Source of the DNA: Oxyruncus cristatus
Taxonomy: Eukaryota; Chordata; Aves; Passeriformes; Cotingidae
DNA length: 64,000 bases
Direction: 5' to 3'
Assembly: GCA_013399855.1 (NCBI GenBank)
Contig: VXAY01006699.1
Coordinates: 246,866 to 310,865 of the forward strand
Of this stretch, positions 51,201 to 63,955 are shown piece after piece. Made by a program: the position numbers and the translations under genes. The notes beneath the pieces were generated by a model that saw nothing but the letters and a program-made list of their open reading frames with translations, had not been told where the DNA came from and ran no database searches. The first letter of the stretch is position 1. The number at the start of each line of letters is the position of its first letter.

Positions 51201-52794
51201 CGAGGTATGTTTCTATTCATCAGTTTAACCTAATTCATATCAGTTGATAGATGTTTATTCTTTTTTTACTTTGTTCCTTGTTATTCTTAACAATTAATAA
51301 AATGACATTTCAGTAGATGTATTTAATATTCTTCTTTATAACACCAAAAAAATATATTAAGTTGCAAAAGTGCATTGTATTACTTATATGGTGTTGATTT
51401 CTTGTTTTATTGGACTTAGCCATGTCATTCTGCATTCTGAGTGACTGAATCAGTTTGACTTACTATTTCAGCATTTAGATTTAATTATATTGTTGATATT
51501 TTTCCCCTCTTTGTTGGAAAATCAATAAAATGCACAACCAAATTTTCAGCCATTATAAAATGACAGAGTAGAAGTAGAAACACATGGACTTGCGCCAGCT
51601 CAGACTCAGGAATATAATTATATTTTCCTCGAGGCAGACAATTAGAAAAGAAGTTTTGAATCTTAGGTTTTATTTATTGACATTTTTTTATTATATAAGA
51701 ACACCATAGCAATATCAAACATACCATGTTCTTTCTTGTTTAAAAGACTTCTTAAACTCCCTCTTGGACTGTAATACAGGTGTTATACAGCTGAACTACA
51801 GACTTTACTGTAGGGAGTGTTGTAGTCAATTTGGTGTGTAGTATTACACAATTGAATTCAATATTGTTTTTCCTCAAGCAAAACAATTTTCATCCTTTCA
51901 TTTAGGGATGGTCACACTTCTTTAACTAACAGCATTAGGTGTGGCCAGGGATTAGTCCTCATTTTCTCCCTGAGTGAGCCCACTGAAACTTGTCTTGAAT
52001 GTACAGGAGGCCTGAACAAAACAGCCATTCTTTGGTGCATCTCCCACTGTCATCACTGATGTGCCTCAGAGTTTTTGATGAGGACTAGGACTTAAAATAG
52101 GATGACTGCTGAAATTTTGGCTGATGAACCTTGGAACAGGACTTCCCACCACGGTCTGACCCATGATCTGTCACTGCTAATGGTCTTTTGCTTTCCTCGG
52201 CTTGTCCAAGCAGATATCTCAAACAAGAGTATCCAAGGAAATGTCAGTGAGCACACATTTTTCTCGGAGAAACTTTGAAAAGATTTAAAAACTTGATACA
52301 GGAGAGGTTTTACAGCTTTTTTCATAGAGCCCATGGAAAACTAAAAGAAGCAGAAACAGGTTTCTTGGTTTCTGCTGTTACCTGGAGAATATAAAATTAT
52401 AGAATTTCTTCACGAAGAAGCAAAAATATTTTTCTCTTCCTTCAATCCATTATTCTCTAAAATGCTTGGGACTCAAATGATGTTGTGGGAATAGTAATGT
52501 TGTGTTGTGGTTGCTGTTTACAATCACTAAAAATTACTTTAAAAATCAGCTACTATTTCACTTATCTGGAGTGAAAGTAGGTTACTCCATTTAGTGAAAG
52601 CCTCAGATTACCTTGGTCCAATGGTCGACTTCCTCTTTACTGCCTGCAATGGAAGAAAGCAATAACATGGTCGTATATTTGGCAGAGAAAGAGTCTATAT
52701 CCACAGTTTAGTTCTTAGGAAACCTGAGACTCCCAACTAAAAAGTCTCTGGAGATCCCTGAGACCAAGTTTAGGAATGTTGTTAGAAGGAAACC
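45266..52794. other. unique AT-rich noncoding DNA
   Basis: This is the longest stretch here without a recognised element (7.5 kb). Contents include poly-T runs near 46145-46160 and 46467-46486, an (AAAC)n array at 47546-47566 and a poly-A run at 47277-47289. Block 46820-47240 has conserved-element-like texture. A GC-richer patch at about 47900-48300 starts with an 18-mer shared with 54.0 kb (see findings). I recognise no exon. Confidence 0.5.
47546..47566 (+). repeat. (AAAC)n microsatellite
   Basis: About five tandem AAAC units (aaacaaacaaacaaacaaac), preceded by a short A run. Confidence 0.9.
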
Positions 52795-53379
52795 AGAATC
52801 ATAGAATCACAGAATATGCTGAGTTGGAAGGGACCCCCAAGGATCATCAAGTCCAACCCTTAGCCCTGCACAGGACCATCCCCAAGAGTCACACCATGTG
52901 CCTGAGAGTATCATCCAAATGCTTCTTGAACTCTGTCAGATACTGTGACCACTTCCCTGGGGACCCTGTTCTAGTGCCCAACCACCCTTTGAGTAAAAAA
53001 CCTTTTTCTGATATCCAACCTAAATCTCCCCTTATACAACTTCAGGCCATTCCCTTGGGTCCTATCACTGGTCACCACAGAGAAGAGATCAGTGTCTGCC
53101 ACTCCTCTTCCCCTCACAAGCAAGTTGTAGACTGTAGTGAGGCCCCCCCTCAGTCTCCTCTTCTCCAACTGAACAGGTCAAGTGACCTCGGCTGCTCCTC
53201 ATGCGGCTTCCCCTCAAGGCCCTTCACAATCTTCATTGCCCACCTTTGGACACCATCTAGTAGCTGCATATCTTTCATATATTGCAGTGCCCAAAACTGC
53301 ACACAATATTCAAGGTGAGGCTGCACCAGCGCAGAGCAGAGCGGGACAATCACCTCCCTTGACCAGCTGGCAGTGCTTC
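52795..53379 (-). mobile_element. CR1 LINE, 5'-truncated copy
   Basis: The plus strand starts with the complement of the CR1 octamer tail (agaatcatagaatcacagaa), then tatgctgagttggaagggac, the 3' UTR and the C-terminal end of ORF2, stopping after gaccagctggcagtgctt. It is closely related to the 18-kb copy, with long identical stretches such as gaactctgtca and ctgtgaccacttccctgggg, and has the same orientation. An A/C-rich tract (caaaaccaaaccaaacaaaa) directly follows the truncation point. Confidence 0.95.
52971..53353 (-). pseudogene. CR1 ORF2 C-terminal remnant (frameshifted)
   Basis: This is the C-terminal tail of the LINE reverse transcriptase, beyond the catalytic core. The frame 53150-53353 holds [13 protein letters not shown] and [16 protein letters not shown]; the frame 52971-53168 continues in another phase with [19 protein letters not shown] and [16 protein letters not shown]. 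Compared with the 18-kb copy one base is missing near 53164-53168, which explains the phase change. It is non-functional. The 180-codon plus-strand frame at 52776-53318 is the antisense of this element and should not be called a gene. Confidence 0.9.
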
Positions 53380-56300
53380 AAAACCAAACCAAACAAAAAC
53401 CCCATTTTGTTCTTCTTAGGCTGTGAAGGGAGAAACTGGAACAGTCTCTAGGGTCAGCTTGATATCACAAACTAAAACCATCAACAACAAAACTCTTGGC
53501 ATTGAACAGGAAAGTTTCTGTCACAAAGACGGATATTAGAGATTGTGTACCTCAATATAATCAATGACAGCCACGGTGCAAATCTTCTTCTAGGAGCTGA
53601 CAAAACTAGAAAGGTAGAAGCACTTGATAGACTAACTGAAGCTGGAAACAACTTAAAGAAAGTCTCAGATATACTAAGACAGTGATGCTCCCCTCTCTTG
53701 TACTGACTGCATGGGTCCAGACTCTGCTTCTGGGAGCTGTGCAGAAAGTCAGAAAGGAAAACAAATGTGTATAAACCACAGACAAATCTGAAAAAACCTC
53801 TGAAAGAGCCACAGCTTCGTTAGAACCAAAAAAAAAAAAAAAAANAAAAAACAAAAAAAAAAAAAAAAATCTTTAATTCGAAGGTGGAAGTCACGTGCAT
53901 TAAGCAATTAGACCAGATTTGTAAAACCCAATTTAAGTTTTTTTTAAAAAGGGAATCCCGATTAAAATAAGTGTTCTCAGAAAGTGATATTTGAGATCAA
54001 ACCAAAATCTGAAACACACTGTAACAAAGGGGGAAGAATAATTTTTGATGTAAAATTACCTAGCATTTGTTTAAAGGAGAATATCGCCTGCCTCCACTGC
54101 TGTGAAAACATGGACAATTGCATAATGAATCATTAGGATATAAAATGTTGTATTGTAAGTGCACGGCCCAGTTATTTTTCAAGATTTTTCCTCTATCATA
54201 TTAGAAAACAGTCAATGAAGTACTCAGCTAATTTAATAAAATCCGTTGCTGGTGGTTCCCTGTAGGTGATATGACAAAACCTATACCCTTGTGATAAAAC
54301 TAAAACTGTAACACATAACTTCGCTCATAGATAAAAATTCTTGAAAGCTTGAAATTATACTTTGAGCTAAAAGATCCTAAAGAGATAAACAAAGTCAGGA
54401 TAAGAACTTTCCTGACTTGGGAATAGGTTGTATCTCAGAATCCTCAAAATCAGAAAACATTAAAAGGCAATTTCTACAAGGAGCAAAAGGCACAGGCAAT
54501 GAGGACTAGCAAACATGTGGAAAGGACAGAAGAAAATTAAGTAGGAAGATTAAAGGTCTTTTGGGATACTTAAAATTCTAAAATTTTATTTAAAAAAAAA
54601 TTTATGTCAAGAGGTGTCAGTGCATGAGCCTACAATAACAGTTTTATGCAGAGCAGGTAAAAAAAAAAACAGTATAAGGATTTATCACATCAGACAACAA
54701 GGCAAATTCAGACCTAAGAGGTAACTGAGGGTAGTGTTACTTATAATAGGAAGGGATGTACCAAGACAGCTTTTCTTATCCTTATTCGTTAACCAACAAT
54801 GTATTTCTCCTACTAATCTAAGACTGAATACATAAGGGAGAAATTGATTCCTATTACAGAATGGTGTTTAAACAGCTCATGAATAAAAATATTTATTTGC
54901 CATCTTCATTATGGTACAAAAAGAACATGCCAGCTTTTTTCAAGGATGTTGATTCTATTTTAAAAAGGAAATGTTTTCAAATGTAACATTGCTAATAAAA
55001 AAAATGTCCAAATCTTGGGGAAAATTAAAGTTCTGTGAGGAGTGATCGGTAGAAAAGGATAGTAAGTTTTCTGACACCATTTTTTCTCTGAAGAAGGAGC
55101 AGGCTAAGAAAATGAAATAAAAAGGGGGGCTCAGCTAGCATACAATCACTAAAAATATGGCTGAATGTGAGAATGCTATAATTGGATTAGCACTAAAGGG
55201 AAAAAAGCAGTGAATACAAAAATTTTGTATTTGATAAGAAGGCATTATGGCATCTGAACAAAAAAAGACTTAGATTAATGACAGCCTATACTCTTCTGTT
55301 TCAGTGTATCAGTTCAAACAAACAAGGTCTCATTTAAAGGAAAAAATATTAAAAAAATCATTTTTAATCAAAACCATCTTATAACAAAATAAAAAATATA
55401 TGAGATGATGGTTGGCATAAGAAGAAACTGTGTGTCACAAACTTAAAAAAACTATATAAAAATTCAATTATACTGTTTTCTATATAGTTTCTGCTTGAAA
55501 GAAACCAACTCCACACTCTTGAGAGAAAATGATGTTAAAATTTATACAGATGAGTGCAAAAGTAATAAAAAATAACCATTATCTTGGAAGAAATGCATAG
55601 ATCTGCATTTGAAGGCATGATTTTTGCTGATGAGCAAAATAATTAGACTATTAAAATAGGCTTGTACACTTAGATGACAGTAGAAAATATCATAAAGTCT
55701 GGGATCAAAAATTCTACATCCTGTGAGGGAAAAATTAATCTTGTTTTAAAAGATTTCTCCTTATTCTCCTACCCTGTTGCAAAAACCTCCCACCAAAATC
55801 TAAAAAAAAAGAAGCAAAAAAGAAGCAATACATACAGTCTCATGGTCATGAAACTCTTAACAGTCACAGAAGAGAAAATTAACATTCTTCTAAATGATAT
55901 GCTACCAAAAGTATTGAATATTGAATAGAATATAATAAAATATAATAACAAGGTGATAGAGCCACATTTTCATAGTGCTTGAAGGAGTTTCTGGCGCAAG
56001 TTTATATGCTTAAATGTTTTGTACTTTGTGTCAATGCATTTTGGAAGTTTTGTTTTGAGGAGTTTTTTTCTCTAGGATTTTTCTGATTTGGAAAACCAGC
56101 TGATGCAAAAATGTATATCTGCACATTGTTAGCAAAACTGTACAAATGCATCCCATGCAAAACTCAGAGAAGGTACCTTGGGTAAACTAAATATGTAAAT
56201 CCATGAAATTTGTCAAATAATTCCATATATTTTAGAGACATAGGGGAAAATAACTCAGTCTCCAAAACACAGAAAGAAAAGTTTATTTTAAGACTGATTT

Positions 56301-57680
56301 GATTTCTGGAATTCTAATGCACCAGGTAAATCACCATGCAATATTAGGATAACAAAATTTAAAAATAATTATGTGTATTAACGGGAAGAAAAATTATGAC
56401 CAGACAAAAGCTGAACATGAAATGTTACCATGTTTGTTTTTATTCTCATTCATACTTAAAGGAGAAATTGAGTAAAGAACACAATATACTATGGACTAAT
56501 AAGTAATGAGGTGGAATACCGTGTGCACCAAGTGAGGCAGAAAAGGTCCTTTCTGTAAATGGTGTGACATCTATTGTGTAGGTTGTCATATGTGTTATAA
56601 AATGGTTCCCAAAATTGCCCATTTGTTTAATAGTTTCCTAGAATCCTCTCAAATTCCAAAATCAATGAACAATTCACTGAAGTTAAAATCCAACAAAGAC
56701 AAAATTGATTGCACCTCTCATGCATCTGTGTCTGTAATAAATACTAATGCTCAGCTATTTGCCAAAGGCTTGCTAATAGCTTCAACTCTCAGTTGCAGCA
56801 ATTAATTGAGATCCAAATAGTTTATTCCAGGAAATCCTGAGTGACGGATAATAACAAAATCATACAGAGATAGAGATACTGTCAGGGAAAATTTGACTTC
56901 AATGGCCCATCTATATGCCTTTTTAATAAGCCATCTCGAGGACAATAATTCTAGTTGGACATGCAGCAGGAAGATATTGGCTGTCAAGAGTTGATCATAT
57001 CAGACACTCTCCAAATGTATGTGGAAATGAGTCTGATCCCTCCACCACAAGAAGTAGCTTGGTAAAATCTCTTCTTCTGTTGAGTAACAACATAGGCACA
57101 TAATGAATTCTGGAGATAATTAGACAGCAAAAAATATGTAACTAAGAACATTACAAAAAACTTTAAATGTAGTTATTGTTCCAACATAATATATGCTTAT
57201 TTAAAGGGGATAAAACTAATGTATATCAAGGAATGCAGGTGTGTAAGAAGTCAATCATAGATTTAAAAAAAAAAAAAAAAAAATGAATTCTCATCATATT
57301 TTGCTAGTTCTGTTTAATGTAAAATTAACATTCATTTTTTATGTTCCACTTCAAAATAAGTTTGAATATATGCAAATTAGGAGAAGATAGCAACCTCACT
57401 CAGGACATAATAGGTGAACTATAAAGATTTATAGAAGCATAATTATGACATTGTGCCAACCAAGACAATGACTGCCAAAAACACTTCTATAGAAAGTTTC
57501 TTAATCAATCTTTTGAGATAGTAAAAAAGAGAACAATTGCCTGCCCTCCTGAAAAATGGGAGGAAAAGAACATCTGCTCTCCTTTGCTAAATACATTAGG
57601 CTCCTGTTATTCTTCTTCTGAAAGCATATATTTTTTTTTCTAGAATGATATGTGTCTTTATTGCATTTGCCCCTGGAAAA
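53380..57680. other. unique A-rich noncoding DNA
   Basis: No gene or interspersed repeat recognised. The plus strand is notably A-rich from about 53.8 to 57 kb. It contains the N-interrupted poly-A at 53828-53869, a poly-A run at 57265-57283, and at 54019 the second copy of an 18-mer also seen at 47.9 kb. Confidence 0.5.
53828..53869 (+). repeat. poly-A tract with one N
   Basis: About 42 bases of A interrupted only by an N at 53845 and a C at 53852. No retroposed gene body is recognisable on the upstream side, so I do not call it a retrotransposition tail. Confidence 0.85.
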
Positions 57681-57723
57681 ATTATTATTAATAATAATAA
57701 TAACAAAACCAATAATAATAATA
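57681..57723 (+). repeat. (ATT/AAT)n microsatellite, left of a CR1
   Basis: attattattaataataataa, then a short caaaacc interruption and more AAT units, ending directly at the CR1 3' end. Confidence 0.9.
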
Positions 57724-58121
57724 CAATCATAGACTGGTGTGGGTTGGAAGAGACCTAAAGATCATCTCCTTCTTATCTTCTTGCCATGACAGAGACACCT
57801 CTCATTAGATTAGGTTGCTCAAGGCCCCATCCAATCTGGTGTTGAACGCTGCCAGGGATGGGACACCCACAACTCCTCTGGAGAACCTGTTCCCGTGCTT
57901 CATCACCCTCCCGGCAAAGAATTTCTTCCTAACATCTGATCTAAACCTACTATCTTTCAGTTTGAAGTCATTCCCCATTATCTTACCACTACAGTTCCTG
58001 ATGAAGAGTCCCTCTCCAGCTTCCTTGTAGGCCCCCTTCAGATATTAGAAGGTTGCTATGAGGTCTCCGTGTATCCTTCTCTTCTCCAGGCTGAATAGCC
58101 CCAACGTTCTCAACCTGTCAA
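57724..58121 (-). mobile_element. CR1 LINE 3' fragment inside a microsatellite
   Basis: Complement blocks of CR1 appear in order: caatcatagactggtgtggg, ttggaagagacctaaagatc, gttgctcaaggccccatcca, a gccagggatgggacacccac block, then cttcttctctccaggctgaa-type sequence and ccaacgttctcaacctgtca. It is the gggttggaag subfamily, different from the copies at 18 and 52.8 kb. Only the 3' UTR and the last part of ORF2 remain, with no intact frame on the minus strand. It is bordered on both sides by AAT-type repeats. Confidence 0.92.
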
Positions 58122-58127
58122 TATACT

Positions 58128-58203
58128 AGCAATAACAACAACAACAATAATAATAAAGTATTAGTAATATTAATAAAGTATTAGTAATAATAATAATATT
58201 AAT
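58128..58203 (+). repeat. (AAT/AAC)n array with a 20-bp tandem unit, right of a CR1
   Basis: caataacaacaacaacaata leads into AAT units. A 20-base unit, taataaagtattagtaatat, then occurs twice (58151-58170 and 58171-58190, one mismatch at the end), followed by more AAT units. Confidence 0.9.
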
Positions 58204-60938
58204 TTTCTGGGTTAGAAGCCTTTTACCTCTGCTCACATGCATTTATTTTTAGAGCCTGAACCCAACATCTTTACCAGGCTACCTCTTCTTTCAGATCCTC
58301 TCTGGTCCCAAAAAATCTGTCAGAAGCTCTATTAGTGATTTATTTTGCATTGTCTGATTTCACATTCTTCCACTTAACCTCATAGAACCTGCCTTCCCAT
58401 GAACTCCACCAAAGGTCAGGCACAAAGTACTATATTTGTGTCAACTCTTGTAATATACATTATTGGGCTCTTCTGAAAATCTAACCAAAAGCAGATAACT
58501 ATTGTAATAAAAACACATGGGTACCCTAAACTTATTGTTGTAATAGGTGATGAAGAAATAACCGTAAATATTTTCAGATGGGAAATGTGAATCAGGTCAT
58601 TACAGTTTTTTGTCATCAAATACTTTTAGTATTACTATTACTATTGGTATCCTTATATTCTATTAAGTGTAAGCTTTGCTATAACTAAGGAAAATTATGA
58701 ATGTAAGCCCATTTACCATAAAAATCCCCTATATTAACTATAAAAGTCTATATTCTTCTGAACTACAAGTCTAGAACAATTCTATCTAAGTAGGTCTAGA
58801 ACACCATTGCAAATCTAGTTCCTGATGATTGAACTTGTCTCCAGTCCCCAGATTTTTAAAGGGTTAGAAGCACTATGTACATTATGTCTTCTTTTTAGTT
58901 AAATAAATAACAATCACTCCTACTTCAATGCATCTAGCTTTAAAAGGAGTTATAAAATATAAAGTTTGTTAATCTAGAATTAATTTAGAGTTCCTAAAAT
59001 TTTAATGCTTCCTAGGATCCATATCCTTCTGGATAGTTTTCAAAACTTGGCATTGAAAATCTTACTAGAGAGGAAAAACCTTGGAAAAGCAGTATAGATT
59101 TTTACATATGATTTCTTGAAATAAAACCAGTCAGTTCAAAACAGAATATTGATTGCACAAGGGAGATCACAACTTGATTCTACTATTCTATAAAACTGTT
59201 AGAGCAGATTTTATTGTAAATATCATGCTTTTGTAAATACATCTTGGAGAAATGGTCGTTAGGTTCCTGATATAAGTGCCAATTGCCATTTTCATGCCAA
59301 GAAGTTTGTGTAAAACAAACAAAAAAAAGAAAGAACCACCCCTCCACCCCCACTCACAACCTGATTACAGTGCCAGTCCTTTTCCCTTTATTTGGTTACA
59401 ATAAGAGCCATTCTTACCTATCATTTATCTTCTCACAGTTGACAGATGCTTTAGATGCTTGCAAGGTCTGGGAAGAAGATGAATTTTCCAACTGTGTCAA
59501 AAACAACTTAATGTAAACATCAAGCAATGAAGCATTTAGTAGATGTAAACCCAAAGGTTATAAACGATTGATATTCAGGGAGATATTTATTGTTTGAAGA
59601 TCAGGTGGCATGGCGACCAAACACACTGCTCACATGTGAGGCTCAGGTTCAGGTTGCACCATTCTTGCCTGATGTGAAGATGAGAATGCTGACAAGAGAG
59701 TGCCTACCAACCCAGAATTTACATACAAAAGATGTAACAGGACTCAACTAACCAACTGTGCCTGTCATAACAACAGAAAAGGAACATATATGTGCTGTCT
59801 GAGTGTCTCAGCTGAGCAATATGAATCTCTGGCTGTAGGAGGTATTTTCATTAAACAAACCAGCTCACTCATTTGAAAACACATAAACGTACCCTTAGAA
59901 ACAAGTAGAGACAATTAGACAAACTGAGAGTAGCCTAAGTTCTGATACTCGATGTGATAATTAAGTAGATGAGCAGACTAAGAGTGACTGAGCAATTGGA
60001 ATTTGAGAATCCAAGCAACTTTGTAAGGACAATTAAAAAGGAAGGGATGGGGAGGGACAAATGCATTGCAGTGTTTATTACAAAAAGCAATGCTCCCCCT
60101 TCCACAGTCCTAAAAATTTCAAATCAAAATAACTAAGAAAAACACTAATGCTTCCTCAAGCATTGCTATCTTAAAACAGAAAATTCCTAAGTTTACTGTG
60201 GGGTACTATAGTTAACTATAGGCTGTCTATTCTAAAGAAACCTGTATCTAAACAGGCAGAGGATTTGCCACAGAAATGACAAAAACAGAAAAAAAAAATA
60301 TGTTAAAATGCTATTTTTGAAAAATTTACATCACATAATGAGGAAGAAAAACAGACTTGAAAACATCTTATGATTTGATGAACCCCAGTGAATACTAAAA
60401 AATTCAACTGGTAAACATAGATTGGCTCTTGGAAAGATCAAATGGGGTTGATAGATCAATATTTTGAGAACATTTCCATAAAACAACGTGTTGTATACTG
60501 TGGCAGTTTATTATTTCAATATCACTTTGTTTGCTGCTAAAGTATTCCTAATTCAGAAAGAGCTAATTTGCCAACAAAGTCTATTTACAGGGAAGAAGAC
60601 AAGGCATCTGAGAAAACTTAGTCCTAATATCTAGTGAAAGATATTTCCCCACATATCAGTCTAGCTTCCTATTTTGACACATAGTACTAGCTTAAAACTA
60701 ATTTTAGAAATTTCTGTGTTCTCTGGGATCACCTCCAAAATTTAGGCAGCCTGGCAAGGAAGGGGTAAAAATAGGAAAACAGGAAAGAAGGGAAAAATGG
60801 AGCAGTGGTTTCTCTCTAGGGAAGCTATAAATAGAGTGGGTATTTAATACTTCTTCCTCTTTCTACAACTAATCACAATTCAGCAGGCATTCTAGAGGGT
60901 ACTAATGCAAAAAAAAGGTATGAGCCAGTTACTGAATG
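58204..60938. other. unique AT-rich noncoding DNA
   Basis: No gene or transposon recognised. An acceptor-like pyrimidine tract followed by a 25-codon open frame lies at 59426-59516 (see findings). Block 59560-59900 is GC-richer but contains nothing that I recognise. Confidence 0.5.
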
Positions 60939-61548
60939 CAGAATCACAGAATGCTGGGGGTTGGAAGGGACCTGTGGATATCAGCTAGTCCAACCTCCTG
61001 CTAAAGCAAGTTCATTGAGACCAGGTTTCACAGGGTTTTCAATATCAACAGAAGAAGACTCTATAACGTCTCTGGGCAGCCTCTCCCCGTGCTTCTGTCA
61101 CCCACAAAGCAAAAAAGTTTTCCTCATATTCAGATGGAACTTCCTGTATTTCAGTTTGTGTCCATTGCCCTTTATCCTGTTGCTAAGTACCACAGAAAAG
61201 AGTCAGGCCTCACTCCCTTGACACCTGCCCTTGAGATATTTGCAAGCATTCATAAGGTCCCCTCTTTTCTCCAGGTTAAACAGGCCCAGCCTCAGCCTTT
61301 TGTCTTAAGAGAAATGCTCCAGTTCCCTAATCACCTTTCTCACCCTCTGCTGTACCTGCTCCAGGAGCTCCATGTCTCGCTCGTACTGAGGAGCCCAGGA
61401 CTGGACACATTAATCCAGATGCAGCCTCACCAGGGCTGAGTAGAGGGGCAGGACAACTTCTTTCAACTTGCTGGCAATGTCTTTCGTAATGCCCCCCAGG
61501 ATACCACTGGCCTTCTTGGCCATGAGGACATGTTGTGGGCTCATGGCA
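60939..61548 (-). mobile_element. CR1 LINE, 5'-truncated copy
   Basis: The plus strand starts with cagaatcacagaatgctggg and gttggaagggacctgtggat, followed in CR1 order by ctctgggcagcctctccccg, aaggtcccctcttttctcca, caggagctccatgtctcgct, and accagggctgagtagagggg, ending near tgttgtgggctcatggcacc. It is a third subfamily type (gctgggggttggaag). No minus-strand open frame of note survives, so the ORF2 C-terminal part is decayed. The plus-strand frames at 60961-61221 and 61089-61439 are antisense shadows. Confidence 0.93.
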
Positions 61549-63954
61549 CCACTTGCTTGCCTGTAATGATTAATTGTAACTTAAACTAGGCCTCAACCCA
61601 ATAAGTGTTTGTGTTTTCAATATAATGGTTGGTAAAAAATATGTTTGATCTTCCCTAATATTCACTTTTCCTTGTGAATGATACTAAACTGTTTAAAATG
61701 GTTTTTCTATGTTGTATTTTTACACAGATGAGATCGTGTTAGTCATTTCCATTATTTCCCTGTAGTCATTAGATTTAGCTCCCTCTCAGTGGTGTTGACA
61801 CAGATGCACTTTCTTCGTTTCTACTTGTTAACCAGACATGGGGAACTAAAACCAACCTGTAAGGAATTTTTAGATCTCTTCACTATTACCCTTAAGCTCT
61901 GCAGTGATCATGCACAGTGGCTTGCAGAACTGGGTCTTTTATTTTGATGCAGTTCATCATTGTCCCATTTGTAGAAAAGTTGACAAAATCACAAACAATA
62001 TTTTTTTTAAATTCCTTATCAGCACACAATGCCTTTAAGGAAGGGAGCACAGACATCCCTGTTTTTGTGTATTCATAAGACTGATAATTTCCACAAGTAA
62101 CTTAATGAAAATCCTCATTCAAATAGTTGAACTTTTAACTCACAGAACACATTCAATCTCATTAATGTTGTTGCAGTCTATTGACTTCCGCTCTAGGTAC
62201 AAATCTGGCTGCTTTGTAATTAAATTTAATCTTGAAAGCTGGTAAAGAAAAAAAATTAAGAAGAAAAAACCGAGAAAATAGTATCCAGTGTACAATAGAT
62301 GCAAGTAATCACAGATAAAAATACGTTTTGTACAACAGCTTAGGCAGTGACCAATTCCTTGGAGTCTGTCTGTGATTGCTTTCTGCTAATCACCATCAGT
62401 TTATGCTTGTTCTCTTCCCCTTTGAAAATAATGAAGTGCAGCAAATTATTTTCATATTATAAATCTATGTCAACATCATACCTTTTTCCCCTGAGCTGAG
62501 TTAGATGATGTTTTTCTTTGACTCTCAAATAAAGTGCTGCAAGTTCATAATTTGTACAGAAAGCTTTACATAAATCCAAGTTTGGTACTATGTGCTTTTT
62601 CCTTGTCCATTTTTTTATCATTATCAAACATCGGTGCTATGGATTAGTGCATCATCACAAAACCAACAAATTTGCGCTCTGGTATTTGAAAATCCAAGGC
62701 TTTGGCATTCCTTTTTGCTAGTAAATTGATAAAAATATAACCACTTATAAACAAAATAATCAGTTTGAGGGGCTTTGCTGATTGATCTTGCTATGGAATA
62801 GAAATAAGAGGCTGGAACTTAGGTATTTGTGCAGTATGGTTCTGTATATTTGCAAGCACTAAACAACAGTCCTGTGGTTCCTGGCACATAGTCAGACTCA
62901 AGCATTCCAGGAATCCATCTTCTTCATGTAAACTTGCTCTCAAAATTCTTTTTCAATATTAAACTACTTCAGTTGTATCTGACTCTTCTTTCTTTGTGAA
63001 ATCCCTGCCTGTGGGATTTTTTTTCTTCCTTCTTTTTCTTATTTCCACACACAAGTCCTATTTCCTGGTGCTTGAAGTCAAGCACAAGAGAGAGCCTAGT
63101 CAACTGCATGGACCAGATTCTGCTCCAGCTTACAATGGTTCTAGTTATCCTAGCAGCCAGCTGTATGGAGAAACGTAACTACTCTTTTTATGCTGATCCT
63201 GCAAAAAGATATGTCCCATGGAGAGTGTTAAAGTAGGAAAAATAAGAGACAAAGAGATTATGCTCCTTACTTTCAACTAGTAGTGCAGCAGAAAATAAAA
63301 TGCTGAGGAAACTCACTCACTTCCGAGGTAAATATTGAAGCTGGTAAATGTTCCTTAACCTGCCTTCAACTTTGCTGTGACTTCAACGAATTTCATTCAG
63401 AATTGCACACAACAAAAAACAAGGCACTCCTGCCTTTTAATATCCTACTATGTAGCCCAAACTTATGTTTGTCACTAGTTAGCTCTTCAAAATCCACATG
63501 AAAGCATGTATCCACGTAAATAAGCCCTGAAATGCACTGAAAGAATGAATTTTTGAAAAAAAGGTTTTTATAAAAAAAGAAGTTACAAAGTTGTTTCTAA
63601 TATCTCAGTTGTATGGAAACCACACACAAGACTTAATGTATGAGATTGTGAAAATGTGCTTACAGAGAAACTACTATATTATGAATGTAACTGTTCATCC
63701 AAGGTGCATTAAAAAAAGATAACCTAACTAAATCACAGCTCCACTGAAAACGGTTTGTCGCTGATTTAAAAATACTGAGATTTCATCCATTTTCAGTGAT
63801 TTTGAACTGTAATTGACCACAAAAAAGAAATTATCTATATTTTTACCATGTCTTTCAGAAACACAAAAATATTATATGTTTCTTAAAAACTGCATGTTTT
63901 ACTATCACAATACAGTATCTTAAAATATAAAAACCTAATTCAGAAAGTTATTTT
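61549..63954. other. unique AT-rich noncoding DNA
   Basis: No gene, RNA or recognisable repeat. The 60-codon plus frame at 62996-63178 starts with a hydrophobic, phenylalanine-rich run that comes from a T-rich tract (63019-63042) and is not convincing as a signal peptide or exon. Confidence 0.5.
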
Positions 63955-63955
63955 T

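Noticed and set aside
52776..53318. 180-codon plus-strand open frame, the longest in the window
   Set aside because: It lies antisense to the CR1 copy at 52795-53379 and starts just outside it; the protein-like signal is on the minus strand. It is a shadow of transposon sequence.
53828..53869. Poly-A tract as the tail of a processed pseudogene
   Set aside because: The upstream sequence has no recognisable coding or 3' UTR remnant, and I see no flanking target duplication.
57815..58030. 71-codon plus-strand frame
   Set aside because: Antisense of the CR1 copy at 57724-58121; it matches the antisense frame of the 7.4-kb copy in its first residues (MLKAPSNL), which only reflects shared CR1 sequence.
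60961..61439. Plus-strand frames of 86 and 116 codons
   Set aside because: Antisense of the CR1 copy at 60939-61548.
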